Below are positions 1 to 8,579 of a stretch of 64,000 nt of DNA, piece after piece. Each line of letters begins with the position of its first letter. Within the stretch, counting starts at the first letter, position 1. The notes beneath the pieces are model-generated. The model was not told the origin of the DNA. It was given only the letters and a program-made list of their open reading frames with translations, and made no database searches. The translations under genes were made by a program, and so were the position numbers. Origin of the DNA: Curtobacterium sp. MCSS17_008 (GTDB lineage: Bacteria; Actinomycetota; Actinomycetes; Actinomycetales; Microbacteriaceae); NCBI RefSeq assembly GCF_003234185.1, contig NZ_QKSM01000016.1, positions 1 to 64,000 of the forward strand. Direction: 5' to 3'.

Positions 1-231
1 GACGCTGATGCGGTTGATGCCGCTGCCGACCTCGACGACGACGCCCATGTTCTCGTGGCCGAGGACCATGCCCGACTCGAAGTCGACCCGCCCCTCGTAG
101 GGGTGCAGGTCCGACCCGCAGATGTTCGCGGTGGTGATCTTGACGATGACGTCGAGCGGTGACTCGACCTTCGGGTCGTCGACGTCCTCGACCTGGACGT
201 CGAACGGGCCCTTGTACACGACAGCCTTCAC
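1..231 (-). CDS. Zinc-dependent alcohol/formaldehyde dehydrogenase, 5' end only
   Basis: The first 77 codons are present; the gene runs off the left edge. The protein begins MKAVVYKGPFDVQVEDV and contains NICGSDLHPYEG and GHENMG, the catalytic-zinc Cys and the GHE segment of medium-chain zinc dehydrogenases; the wording resembles the glutathione-independent formaldehyde dehydrogenase subgroup. It probably oxidises an alcohol or aldehyde with NAD(P). The GTG start is preceded by a strong GAGGAGGAA ribosome binding site (about 236-244). It is divergent from glycerate kinase. Family is clear; the exact substrate cannot be judged from this fragment. Confidence 0.85.
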   Translation of the reverse strand, partial: MKAVVYKGPFDVQVEDVDDPKVESPLDVIVKITTANICGSDLHPYEGRVDFESGMVLGHENMGVVVEVGSGINRISV

Positions 232-479
232 GGTGTTCCTCCTCGTGGTCGACCCGTCTGCCTCGGGACGGCTTCGGCGGGTTCGTCGTCCGCCACACAA
301 CGCGCGTCGCGGGTCCGAGCGCTCCCAGGCTGAGCGGCACCGGCGGATCGACGGGCGCCGTCGGCGCACCGGGCCTCGCAGGACGGACAGGGCACGCCGG
401 ACGGGAGGCGCCCGGTGCTCGCCCGGCGCCCGCCCGGCCCGACGACGAGGACGGTCCCCGGTCGGGCTACGGTGGTCCG

Positions 480-1538
480 GTGCGCGTCGTCATCGCTCCG
501 GACTCCATGAAGGGCACCGCCACCGCGGCCGACACCGCCGCGGCGATCCGCGCCGGCTGGCTCGGCGAACGGCCGGACGACGACGTCGTCGTCGTGCCGA
601 TGGCCGACGGCGGCGAGGGCACGATCGACGCCTTCGCAGCGGCGGTACCGGACAGCGAACGCGTGCCCGTGACGGTGACCGGGCCCGCCGGCACACCCGT
701 CGACACCCACTGGCTCCGACTGCCGGACGGCCGCGCCGTCGTGGAGCTCGCGGCGACGAGCGGCCTCCCGCTCCTCGGCGGCGTGCTGGCGCCGGACACA
801 GCGACGAGCCGAGGGTTCGGCGAGGCGATCGCGGCGGCGCTCGACGGCGGCGCGACCGGACTCGTGCTCGGCATCGGTGCCAGTGCGTCGACGGACGGCG
901 GACGGTCCGTGCTCGAGGCCCTCGGGCTGGTCGTGCGCGACGACGGGATCGCCCGTGGTCCGCTCCGAGCCGTCCCCGCGGGTGGCGTCGTCGTGCTGAC
1001 CGACGTGACCTCACCGCTGCTCGGGCCCGAGGGCGCGGTCGCCGTGTTCGGACCGCAGAAGGGCATCACCGCGGAGCACGCCCCGTCGTTCGAGTCCCGG
1101 CTCGCCGACTGGACCCGGCACTTCCCCGAGGTCGACTCGGCGACGCCCGGTGCCGGCGCCGCGGGCGGCGTCGGGTTCGGGCTGCTGGCGTGGGGTGCGA
1201 CGCTCGCTCCGGGAGCGCGTGCGGTCGCGGACGTGCTCGGGCTCCCCCGGCTGCTCGACGGTGCGGACGTCGTGGTGACCGGCGAGGGCCGCTACGACGA
1301 GCAGAGCGCCGCGGGCAAGGTGCCGTCGGTCGTGCGGGCACTCGCGGCGGAACACGCCCCGGGTGCTCGGGCGCTCCTCGTCGCCGGCGAGATCGAGGCG
1401 CCGCTCGACGACTTCGACGCAGCGGCCTCGCTCGTGGTGCTCGCCACGCAGACCACCGGGGAGCCGGACGACGCCCTCCGTGACCCACTGCGCTTCGCCA
1501 CGATCGCGGGCCAGCGGCTGGCGAGGCTCGTCGGCTGA
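480..1538 (+). CDS. Glycerate kinase
   Basis: 352-residue glycerate kinase of the GarK/GlxK family, which phosphorylates D-glycerate with ATP and feeds it into lower glycolysis. The family N-terminus VIAPDSMKG, the MADGGEGT motif (about residue 41) and the TGEGRYDEQSAAGK loop near residue 262 are all visible, and the length is normal. A GTG start at 480 is chosen because the conserved N-terminus begins there and because TACGGT at 468-473 ends six bases upstream, a leaderless promoter arrangement with no ribosome binding site. Longer in-frame starts upstream are rejected. No glyoxylate or tartronate genes are adjacent. Confidence 0.93.
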   Translation: MRVVIAPDSMKGTATAADTAAAIRAGWLGERPDDDVVVVPMADGGEGTIDAFAAAVPDSERVPVTVTGPAGTPVDTHWLRLPDGRAVVELAATSGLPLLGGVLAPDTATSRGFGEAIAAALDGGATGLVLGIGASASTDGGRSVLEALGLVVRDDGIARGPLRAVPAGGVVVLTDVTSPLLGPEGAVAVFGPQKGITAEHAPSFESRLADWTRHFPEVDSATPGAGAAGGVGFGLLAWGATLAPGARAVADVLGLPRLLDGADVVVTGEGRYDEQSAAGKVPSVVRALAAEHAPGARALLVAGEIEAPLDDFDAAASLVVLATQTTGEPDDALRDPLRFATIAGQRLARLVG

Positions 1539-1629
1539 GGGGCACGGGCCCGACCACGGCGGACCGGCTCCTGCTCGATGCGCGCGGACCCCGAGCGTCC
1601 CCCGAGCGCTGCTGCGGTAGTCCGAGAGC

Positions 1630-2055
1630 ATGCGATCGACGCCCGCCCCGACACCGACCGCCACCGCGACGGTCCTCGCGATCGTCGTGTCCGTGCTCGC
1701 CCTGACGGGGTGCAGCGCCGGCGGCAGCACCCGCGTGGACGCGATGGCCACCGCCGACCGCTTCCTCCGCGACGTCGCGCACGGGGACGGTCGCGCCGCG
1801 TGCGCACTGCTCGTGCCGGACGCCCGGGAGGACGTCGAGGACCGCACCGGCAGGTCCTGCGCCGACGGTGTGACCGCCCTGGACCTGCCGACCCCCGAGG
1901 ACGGCCGGACGCAGGTGTACGGGCGGGCGGCGATCGTCGAGTCCGACCGGCACGCCGTGTTCCTCGCCCGCTCCGGTGACTCGTGGCTGGTGCGGGCAGC
2001 GGGGTGCCGGCCGGTGCCCGACGCTCCCTACGAGTGCACCGTCGACGGGAGCTGA
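1630..2055 (+). CDS. Small lipoprotein of unknown function
   Basis: 141 residues with a signal peptide: hydrophobic stretch about residues 13-26 and a lipobox LTGC with the lipidated Cys at 28. The mature part is small, acidic, and contains three more cysteines (AACALL, RSCADG, AAGC..YEC), suggesting at least one disulfide on the outer face. The fold may belong to the small NTF2-like lipoproteins common in Actinobacteria, but I cannot assign a family. It is followed after one base by a 27-residue membrane peptide and then by a DUF6766-like gene, so the three are probably one transcript. Confidence 0.8.
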   Translation: MRSTPAPTPTATATVLAIVVSVLALTGCSAGGSTRVDAMATADRFLRDVAHGDGRAACALLVPDAREDVEDRTGRSCADGVTALDLPTPEDGRTQVYGRAAIVESDRHAVFLARSGDSWLVRAAGCRPVPDAPYECTVDGS

Positions 2056-2056
2056 G

Positions 2057-2140
2057 ATGCGGAAGATGTACATCGCCTACCTGGTCGTGATCGCGGTCGG
2101 CCTGGCGTCCTTCCTGACCATCGGGCTGCTGGGGCGGTGA
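2057..2140 (+). CDS. 27-residue single-span membrane peptide
   Basis: This ORF starts one base after the lipoprotein stop and ends four bases before the next gene. It encodes a positively charged start (MRKMY) followed by one hydrophobic segment, about residues 5-24, ending GLLGR. Tight packing between two co-directional genes and a clean transmembrane profile favour a real microprotein. Translation would be by coupling, since the Shine-Dalgarno region overlaps the upstream stop. Function unknown. Confidence 0.55.
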   Translation: MRKMYIAYLVVIAVGLASFLTIGLLGR

Positions 2141-2144
2141 CGGC

Positions 2145-2819
2145 GTGCGACACTTCGTCCGCCAGAACTCGCTGAGCCTGTTCTTCGGTGCGCTCTTCCT
2201 GCTCGCCCTCGTGGGGCAGTCGTTCGCCGGCTGGTACGCCTTCAACGACACCCAGACCGCCGAGGGCCTGGCGACGATCGGCTACGGCGAGTACGTGACG
2301 TCGTCCTCCTTCGCCACCGACGTGGCCGAGAACTGGCAGTCGGAGTACCTGCAGTTCCTGCTCTACATCTGGGCGACCGTGTGGTTCGTGCAGCGCGGGT
2401 CACCGGAGTCCAAGGAGCCGTCGGGGGTCGGACGCGAGTCCGACCACGACCAGGAGGTGGGCGCAGCGGCGCGACCCGGCTCACCGCGGTCGGCCGCCGC
2501 GGTCGGGCTGCGCCAGACGCTGTTCTCGCACTCGCTCCTCATCGTGATGGGGACGGTGTTCGTGCTGTCCTGGCTCGCGCAGTCGGTCGCGGGCACGGTC
2601 GCGTTCAACGAGGAGCAGCTGGCGTCGCTCGAGCCGCCGGTCACCTGGATCGGTTACGTGACGAGCGCGGACTTCTGGAACCGGACGCTGCAGAACTGGC
2701 AGTCCGAGTTCCTGGCCGTCGGCAGCATGGTGGTGCTCTCCGTGTTCCTGCGCGAACGCGGGTCGCCGGAGTCGAAGCCGGTCGGCGCGCGCGACGACGA
2801 CACCGGCGCCGAGGGCTAG
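2145..2819 (+). CDS. DUF6766-like membrane protein with internal duplication
   Basis: 224 residues with a GTG start four bases after the microprotein. Two homologous halves are visible. Each has a hydrophobic helix ending in a [11 protein letters not shown] or [11 protein letters not shown] motif, then [11 protein letters not shown] or GYVTSADFW, then a conserved [10 protein letters not shown] or [10 protein letters not shown] segment, a second hydrophobic helix and a terminal RGSPESK. Total about four membrane spans, with a charged central linker. I recall this as the DUF6766 family; no biochemical role is known to me. It is last in the lipoprotein operon and is followed by a pentanucleotide repeat. 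Confidence 0.75.
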   Translation: MRHFVRQNSLSLFFGALFLLALVGQSFAGWYAFNDTQTAEGLATIGYGEYVTSSSFATDVAENWQSEYLQFLLYIWATVWFVQRGSPESKEPSGVGRESDHDQEVGAAARPGSPRSAAAVGLRQTLFSHSLLIVMGTVFVLSWLAQSVAGTVAFNEEQLASLEPPVTWIGYVTSADFWNRTLQNWQSEFLAVGSMVVLSVFLRERGSPESKPVGARDDDTGAEG

Positions 2820-2821
2820 CC

Positions 2822-2856
2822 GAGCCGAGCCGAGCCGAGCCGAGCCGAGCCGAGCC
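2822..2856. repeat. Pentanucleotide tandem repeat (GAGCC)n
   Basis: About seven exact head-to-tail copies of GAGCC start two bases after the stop codon of the DUF6766-like gene, then decay into GCC-rich degenerate copies up to about 2895. A 5-base unit can expand or contract by slippage. It lies outside coding sequence, between that gene and the alcohol dehydrogenase. Confidence 0.9.
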
Positions 2857-3010
2857 GCCGCCAGCCGAGCCACCGCGAGCCGAGCCGCCGCGACGCGCCG
2901 TCCCCCGCCACGAGGGGGACCCCATCGCAACCTCCCTGCCCGCGGGACGTGCGGTCACACTGGTCTGCGGGCCGCACCCGGCCCGCACAGCACCACCCAC
3001 GAGGAGACCA

Positions 3011-4057
3011 ATGCGCACCGTCAACGCGTACGCGGCACCGTCGGCCACCGAGCCGCTCGTCAAGACCACCATCACCCGCCGTGACCTCGGTCCGAAGGAC
3101 GTCGAGATCGACATCGCCTACGCCGGCATCTGCCACTCGGACATCCACACCGTCCGCGGCGAGTGGGGCGAGATCCAGTACCCGCAGGTCGTCGGGCACG
3201 AGATCGTCGGCCACGTCTCCGCCGTCGGCAGCGACGTCACGAAGCACCGCGTCGGCGACCGTGTCGGCGTCGGCTGCATGGTGAACTCCTGCGGCGAGTG
3301 CGAGCAGTGCGTCGCCGGCCAGGAGCAGTACTGCCTCAAGGGCAACATCCAGACCTACGCGGGCGTCGACCCCGCCGACGGCTCGATCACCCAGGGCGGC
3401 TACTCCGAGGCCGTCGTCGTTAACGAGGACTTCGTCCTGCGCGTGCCGGAGTCGCTCGACATCGAGAAGGTCGCGCCGCTGCTGTGCGCCGGCATCACCC
3501 TGTACTCACCGTTGCACCACTGGGGCGCCGGCCCGGGCAAGAAGGTCGCCGTCGTCGGCCTCGGCGGCCTCGGTCACATGGGCGTCAAGATCGCCGCGGC
3601 GCTCGGCGCCGAGGTGACGGTCCTGTCGCAGACCACCGCGAAGGAGCAGGACTCGCTCCGCTTCGGCGCGGTCGCCCACCACGCGACGAAGGACCCGGAG
3701 ACGTTCGAGCGCCTGCGGGGCTCGTTCGACCTGATCATCAACACGGTGTCCGCGAAGATCCCGCTGGCGTCGTACCTCGGCCTGCTCAAGGTCGACGGCG
3801 CGCTCGTCAACGTCGGCGCCCCGTCGGAACCCCTCGAGGTCCCGGTGTTCTCGCTCATCGGGGCCCGCCGCACCTTCGCCGGCTCGAACATCGGCGGCAT
3901 CGCGGAGACCCAGGAGATGCTCGACTTCTGCGCCGAGCACGGCATCCTGCCCGAGACCGAGCTCATCAGCGCCGACCGCATCAACGAGGCGTACGAGCGT
4001 GTGCTGTCGTCGGACGTCCGGTACCGCTTCGTGATCGACACGGCCACCCTGGCCTGA
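3011..4057 (+). CDS. NAD(P)-dependent zinc alcohol dehydrogenase (cinnamyl-alcohol type)
   Basis: 348 residues. Catalytic zinc ligands are seen in GICHSDIH (Cys41) and GHE (His63, Glu64); the structural zinc lobe has Cys94, Cys97, Cys100 and Cys108; the cofactor loop GLGGLGHMG lies near residue 180. The pattern is that of the YahK/cinnamyl alcohol dehydrogenase subgroup of broad-specificity aldehyde reductases, usually NADPH-linked. The ATG at 3011 follows a GAGGAG ribosome binding site at 3000-3005. It is monocistronic and followed by a strong hairpin at 4129-4170. Physiological substrate unknown. Confidence 0.92.
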   Translation: MRTVNAYAAPSATEPLVKTTITRRDLGPKDVEIDIAYAGICHSDIHTVRGEWGEIQYPQVVGHEIVGHVSAVGSDVTKHRVGDRVGVGCMVNSCGECEQCVAGQEQYCLKGNIQTYAGVDPADGSITQGGYSEAVVVNEDFVLRVPESLDIEKVAPLLCAGITLYSPLHHWGAGPGKKVAVVGLGGLGHMGVKIAAALGAEVTVLSQTTAKEQDSLRFGAVAHHATKDPETFERLRGSFDLIINTVSAKIPLASYLGLLKVDGALVNVGAPSEPLEVPVFSLIGARRTFAGSNIGGIAETQEMLDFCAEHGILPETELISADRINEAYERVLSSDVRYRFVIDTATLA

Positions 4058-4128
4058 CGCGACCACCCGTCGGCCGCCGGCCGACGGTCCCGGTCCCGGT
4101 CCCCCTGCGATCCGCAGGCGGCCACGAC

Positions 4129-4170
4129 GGACGGGAGGCGCGGTGCCAGCACGTGCCGCGCCTCCCGTCC
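4129..4170. terminator. Perfect 15-bp hairpin of the GGACGGGAGGCGCGG family
   Basis: Arms GGACGGGAGGCGCGG (4129-4143) and its exact complement (4156-4170) enclose a 12-base loop. No T tract follows. It sits 71 bases after the alcohol dehydrogenase stop and 101 before the AraC gene start, so it probably acts as its terminator. Related hairpins recur across the window. Confidence 0.75.
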
Positions 4171-4271
4171 GCCCCCTTCCGGTCACACGGGCGTATCCGT
4201 GCAACGCGGGCGGACGGTCCGTCTCACGCGGCACGCCGGCCCTTGTCCCAGGAACGCGAGAGGCTCGACCG

Positions 4272-5231
4272 ATGGACAACACGACGAACGAGGGACTCCG
4301 CTCCCTGGTGTCGGTGTCCGGCAACGACACCGACAAGGCGATCGCCGACCTGGCCGGTATGTACGCCGGCAAGGCCTGGCACTCCGCCCACGTCGACGAC
4401 GACTACTGGTACCGCTACGTCGCGGTCGGCGACGAGCGCATGAGCATCCGCCGCTCGCAGATGCACGGCAACCTCCGCGGCGACGTGGCCGTGGAGGGCG
4501 AGGTCGTCGTGCAGTGGATCGACTCCGGCGCGGCGACCGTCGACACCGGACGGAACGCCGTGCGCATGGAGCACGGCGTGCCGGTGCTCTTCCCGATCGA
4601 GCAGCGCTTCGAGATGGACTACCGCGACTGGGACCAGCGGCTCGTGCACCTCGACCGCGACTTCGTGCTCGACGTCGCCGCCGAGCGGTTCCTGGTCGAC
4701 GGCTCCCTGCAGTTCGACCGGTTCACGCCGCCCTCGGCAGCAGCCGTCGAGCGGTGGCGCGGCTCGGTCGCGTCGTCGGTGCGGGCACTCCGCGACGAGG
4801 GCGCCGACTCGCTGGCGTGGCACGAGTCGCAGCGCGAGGTCGTGCGCTCCCTGCTCGACATGTACCGCTTCCACGGCGAGCCCGCGCCGACCGCCTGGGG
4901 TGAGCACCGCAGCGCCCGGATGCGTGCCGCGGTCGAGACCATCCACTCCCGAGCGCACGAGCCGTTGACGGTGTCCGACATCGCCCAGGCGGCGGACCTC
5001 AGCGTGCGCGGCCTGCAGGAGTCGTTCCAGCGGACGCTCGACCGGACGCCGATGCAGTACCTGCGCGAGGTCCGGCTGCGCCGTGCGCACGACGACCTGG
5101 TCCGCGCCGAGCCGGGCTCGACGTCCGTCGCCGAGGTCGCCGCCCGGTGGGGCTTCACGCACATGGGCCGGTTCTCCGGCGAGTACCTGCGCCGGTTCGG
5201 CGAGTACCCGAAGCAGACGCTGCGTCACTGA
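4272..5231 (+). CDS. AraC-family transcriptional regulator
   Basis: 319 residues. The C-terminal third (about 220-319) is an AraC double helix-turn-helix: IHSRAHEPLTVSDIAQAADLSVRGLQ is the first, and SVAEVAARWGFTHMGRFSGEYLRRFGEYP is the second with the typical family tail. The N-terminal 210 residues resemble the AraC-binding-like (cupin-type) effector domain of AraC_binding_2 proteins. Start ATG follows GAGAGG at 4257-4262. The neighbouring upstream alcohol dehydrogenase is a possible target, but the hairpin between them and the lack of a shared promoter leave the target open. Confidence 0.9.
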   Translation: MDNTTNEGLRSLVSVSGNDTDKAIADLAGMYAGKAWHSAHVDDDYWYRYVAVGDERMSIRRSQMHGNLRGDVAVEGEVVVQWIDSGAATVDTGRNAVRMEHGVPVLFPIEQRFEMDYRDWDQRLVHLDRDFVLDVAAERFLVDGSLQFDRFTPPSAAAVERWRGSVASSVRALRDEGADSLAWHESQREVVRSLLDMYRFHGEPAPTAWGEHRSARMRAAVETIHSRAHEPLTVSDIAQAADLSVRGLQESFQRTLDRTPMQYLREVRLRRAHDDLVRAEPGSTSVAEVAARWGFTHMGRFSGEYLRRFGEYPKQTLRH

Positions 5232-5255
5232 CGCCCCGCCGGCGGCACGGTGGGG

Positions 5256-6674
5256 TCAGCCGACCTCGTCGCCGGAGGGCAGCGCGCCGCACCAGTCCAC
5301 CGAGGACGCCTGCACGCTCGCCTCGAGCGCACCGGAGGTGGCGTCCACGATGCTGACCAGGTCGCTCGACGCGGACGCGGTCGTGACGGCGAGGAACTGG
5401 CTGTTCGGGGACGGGCAGACCGCCGTGACGCTCGCGTCCTCGGGCACGCTGACGGGCAGCCGGGAGGCGCGGCTCCCCTCCACCCGCACGATCCGTTGGG
5501 CGAGGGTGCCGTCCGGCCGCACGTCGCCGACGACCCGCACGTAGGTGTCGTCGCCGAGCTGGGCGATCCGGCCGAGGTACGGCGCGTCGGTGCTGCCCTC
5601 GGGCGCGGCGATCGGCGTCCGCTCCCCGTCGGTCAGGTCGAGGCGGACGATCCCGGTGCCGGTCTCGACGACGGCCGTGGTGCCGGTGCCGACGAAGCCG
5701 TGCAGGTAGGTGGCGCTGCCGAGCCGGACCGGGTCGTTCCGCCCGCTCATGTCGACGAGCACCAGGTCGTCCGAGCCGGTCCGCACCAGGGCACTCTCGG
5801 TCCGGGGCACGTACGCCCACTGTGCGACGGTCAGCGGGACGGCGCCCGTGGTCGGCTTCCCGTCCGCCGCGATCGCGGTCGGCAGGTGCGTGCCGGTCAT
5901 GTCGACCACGTACAGCCCGACGTCGCGGGACTGCCCCGTCGACGTGTCCGCGTACTCGAACCCGAACGATGCCCCGTCGTCCGCGACGTGCAGCGCGGTC
6001 ACCCGGCCGTCGCTCGTGGGCAGGGTCAGCCGCTCGACCGGGGTGCTGTCGTCCTGCACCCCTCCCGCGAGCGGGACGATCTCGACGGTCGAGCTCCCGT
6101 CGCCGCCGCGCACCACGACGAGCGAGCGTCCGAGCCGGGCGTACTCGGTGATGCCGGTCGCCGCGTAGACGGTGGTGGCGCCGCCGGCGTCGAGGGACCG
6201 CCGCACGATCCGGTCCTCGCCGCCCGACGCTCCCGGCACCAGGGCGAGGACGTCGGTGCTCCCCGTCGTGATCGTCGTGCGGAGCTCCGACGTCGCGGGC
6301 TGCCCGGGAGCGCGGACCCCGGCCACCGCGATCTCGTACGAGCGGTCGTAGGCGAGCGGGCCGGCGAACTCGACCGCGATCGTGTTGCCGCTCGACGTGA
6401 CGGTGTGCGGTGCCGACGGCGTCACGGTGACCGCGTCGGCCGGCACGCGCTGCAGGGCCTGGTTCGCGGTGAGGATGACGCGCTGCGCCGGACGCGTGAC
6501 GAGTCCGGTGGGGTCGTACGTCACGTCCCGCAGCCGGGGTCCCTGCTGGAAGCCGACGACGGCGGCGACGGCTCCGACGAGGACGAACACGGTGAGCGAG
6601 GCGACGAGCCGGAGGCGGTACCGGTCGCGCGGCCGGCGGCGGAGCGGGCCGGTGCCCTGCGGATCAGTACTCAT
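5256..6674 (-). CDS. Membrane-anchored beta-propeller-like protein
   Basis: 472 residues. A basic cytoplasmic N-terminus (PLRRRPRDRYRLRL) is followed by one membrane span, about residues 24-42, and a large extracellular part. After a region of about 100 residues resembling a Big/fibronectin-like domain (SAPHTVTSSGNTIAVEF), repeated blade-like strands occur (DRIVRRSLD, SSTVEIVPLAG, DDLVLVDMSG, TGIVRLDLTDGERTPI, SDLVSIVDATSG), pointing to a six- or seven-bladed propeller. It is the last gene of the permease operon and overlaps the preceding gene by 11 bases, which implies coupled translation. No function can be named; a sensor or periplasmic scaffold for the permease is an inference. Confidence 0.75.
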   Translation of the reverse strand: MSTDPQGTGPLRRRPRDRYRLRLVASLTVFVLVGAVAAVVGFQQGPRLRDVTYDPTGLVTRPAQRVILTANQALQRVPADAVTVTPSAPHTVTSSGNTIAVEFAGPLAYDRSYEIAVAGVRAPGQPATSELRTTITTGSTDVLALVPGASGGEDRIVRRSLDAGGATTVYAATGITEYARLGRSLVVVRGGDGSSTVEIVPLAGGVQDDSTPVERLTLPTSDGRVTALHVADDGASFGFEYADTSTGQSRDVGLYVVDMTGTHLPTAIAADGKPTTGAVPLTVAQWAYVPRTESALVRTGSDDLVLVDMSGRNDPVRLGSATYLHGFVGTGTTAVVETGTGIVRLDLTDGERTPIAAPEGSTDAPYLGRIAQLGDDTYVRVVGDVRPDGTLAQRIVRVEGSRASRLPVSVPEDASVTAVCPSPNSQFLAVTTASASSDLVSIVDATSGALEASVQASSVDWCGALPSGDEVG

Positions 6675-7521
6675 ACGGGTCCGTCGGCTGGTCGATGTCG
6701 CGGACCGTCGCGGCGCGGATGACGATGCGGGCGTCGGCGGACTGGTCCGGGTTCGCCGCGAGCTTGCCCGTCACGCGCACCCACTGGTCGGCGTCCGGCA
6801 CGGGTCCGTCGACGACGACGCCGAGCCCGACGGGCTGGGCGTCGACGGCGCAGCAGCTGATCACGAAGCGGGTCAGGGTGAAGGAACCGTCGGCCCCGGG
6901 CACCACGAAGCCGGACAGCTCCACCTGCTTGCCCACGAGCGCCGTGGTGTCCGTGGTCTGGCGGATGAGCGACGCCCAGTCCTTCACGCCGTACTCCGAG
7001 GTGTCGACGCCCTCGCTGCCGAGCAGGGCGACGTCCTGGGTGCCCGTGGCGTTCGACAGCGTGGCGGTGTCCACGCTGCGCTGCTGGGCGGTGCGGGCGG
7101 ACAGGGTCGTCGGCGGGAGCACGAGCATGGCGACGGTGACGCCCACGGTGGCCAGGGCCGCGATGCCGCCGAGCACGCCACGGGTGACCCGCGCTGCCCC
7201 GGGTGCGCGGCGGCTGACGGTCCGTGCGGCGTCGGATCCCTGCTCGTAGGCGGTCTCGTCGTCGTGCGCGTGGCCGTCGTGCGCCTGGCCGTCGTGCGCT
7301 GTTCCGTCGCCGTGCTCGTGGCCGTGCCCTCGCGCCACGGCCACGAGCCCGGCCACCGACGCCGGCACCGCGACCGCGGCCAGGACGATCGTGAACAGGT
7401 CGTACCGCGGGTTGATGTACAGGTCGAGGTGCCCGACGAGCGCGAGCCACAGCGTGCAGAGCGCCACCGCGAGCACCGACCCGAGCCCGAGGTACGCGGG
7501 AGCCTTCTCAGACGAGGACAT
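6664..7521 (-). CDS. TIGR03943-type permease partner with His-rich loop
   Basis: 285 residues. Two N-terminal spans (about 12-30 and 42-60), a histidine/aspartate-rich cytoplasmic loop at about 63-92 (GHGHEHGDG, AHDGQAHDGHAHDD), a third span at about 112-134, and an external C-terminal domain ending in the family motif VISCCAVDAQPVGLGV with a Cys-Cys pair. This architecture matches the TIGR03943 family, which is normally encoded beside a UPF0718-type permease, as here. It overlaps the permease by 14 bases. The His-rich loop suggests binding of a metal cation; the transported substrate is not known. Confidence 0.85.
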   Translation of the reverse strand: MSSSEKAPAYLGLGSVLAVALCTLWLALVGHLDLYINPRYDLFTIVLAAVAVPASVAGLVAVARGHGHEHGDGTAHDGQAHDGHAHDDETAYEQGSDAARTVSRRAPGAARVTRGVLGGIAALATVGVTVAMLVLPPTTLSARTAQQRSVDTATLSNATGTQDVALLGSEGVDTSEYGVKDWASLIRQTTDTTALVGKQVELSGFVVPGADGSFTLTRFVISCCAVDAQPVGLGVVVDGPVPDADQWVRVTGKLAANPDQSADARIVIRAATVRDIDQPTDPYEY

Positions 7522-8521
7522 TCATCACCAACCCGACCGCTGCCGTGAACAGGACGCAGACGACGGCGAGCAGCACCAGGAAGCGTGCGCGGAACGTCGT
7601 CCGGAGCAGGGCGATCATCTTCACGTCGATGATCGGCCCGATGAGCAGGAACGCCGTGATCGACCCCGGCAGGAACGTCGAGGCGAAGGAGAGCGCGAAG
7701 AAGGCGTCGACGTTCGAGCACAGCGACACCGTCATCGCCAGGAGCATCATCGCGGCGACGGACAGCACCGGGTTCGCGCCGACCGCGACGAGCGTGGACC
7801 GGGGCACGGCGACCTGGATCGCCGCCGCGAGCCCCGCACCGACGAACAGCGCGGGCATCATCGTCGCGGTCTCCCCGCCGAACTGGGACGCGCTCTCGCG
7901 CCAGCGGTTCCGCGACGGCGGGGCCCCGACGGCGGCACGGCAGCGGGCCTCGAACGCGGGGAGCAGGAGCTCGGCCGGACGACGGTGCGCGGCGACGATC
8001 CACCCGACCAGGTTGGCGAGCACGAAGCCGCCGACGATCCGGACGACCAGGATCCATCCCGACCATCCGAAGGCCTGCGCGGTGGAGACGATGACGAGCG
8101 GGTTGAGGATCGGCGCGGCGACCAGGAACGTGACCGCCTCGGCCGGGGTGAACCCGCGCATCATGAGGCCCCGCGCGAGCGGGACGTTGCCGCACTCGCA
8201 CACCGGGAAGAGCATGCCGATCAACGAGATCACGGCCCGCCGCGGCATCGGACGCTCCGGCAGGATCCGCTCGAGCACGCCGGCGGGCACCCACACCTCG
8301 ACGACGATCGAGAGCACGATGCCGAGCACGACGAACGGCAGCGACTCGACCACGACGCTGATCGCCAGCGTCAGGAAGTCCTGCACGACGTCGGGGAGCC
8401 CGGCGGCCCCGACGTTCGGCGAGACCACGCGCACGCCGAGCAGCACCACGACGGCACCGAGCACCAGGCCTGGGCCGGTGAGCGTGCGGGTGGGGGCGGG
8501 GCGAGGGGGAGCGCTCGTCAC
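7508..8521 (-). CDS. UPF0718-family (DUF318) permease
   Basis: 337 residues and about eight to nine membrane spans, arranged as two related halves. Diagnostic segments are FPVCECGNVPLARGLM (Cys-rich, half 1), AAPILNPLVI, and VSLCSNVDAFFALSF (half 2). The family includes the ArsP-like organoarsenical permeases, but substrate specificity here is unknown. The GTG start at 8521 is supported by TATCCT at 8528-8533 on this strand, ending six bases upstream, with no ribosome binding site (leaderless). It is the first gene of a three-gene coupled operon with the His-rich partner and the propeller protein. Confidence 0.88.
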   Translation of the reverse strand: MTSAPPRPAPTRTLTGPGLVLGAVVVLLGVRVVSPNVGAAGLPDVVQDFLTLAISVVVESLPFVVLGIVLSIVVEVWVPAGVLERILPERPMPRRAVISLIGMLFPVCECGNVPLARGLMMRGFTPAEAVTFLVAAPILNPLVIVSTAQAFGWSGWILVVRIVGGFVLANLVGWIVAAHRRPAELLLPAFEARCRAAVGAPPSRNRWRESASQFGGETATMMPALFVGAGLAAAIQVAVPRSTLVAVGANPVLSVAAMMLLAMTVSLCSNVDAFFALSFASTFLPGSITAFLLIGPIIDVKMIALLRTTFRARFLVLLAVVCVLFTAAVGLVMNVLV

Positions 8522-8579
8522 CGGGACAGGATAGGCGAGGACCGCCGTGGTCAGCCCGTGAGCCGCGCGGCGCCGGGTG

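Noticed and set aside
122-1483. Long arginine-rich reading frame over the glycerate kinase gene
   Set aside because: Frame-shifted shadow of a GC-rich gene; low-complexity Arg/Gly/Pro composition and no family motifs. The same reason excludes all other long overlapping frames, such as 12355-14196, 14348-17026, 45078-47231 (+) and 55809-58250.
2820-2960. Proline-rich coding extension of the alcohol dehydrogenase through the GAGCC repeat
   Set aside because: The frame is open from 2381, but the ribosome binding site and conserved N-terminus at 3011 show that translation starts after the repeat.
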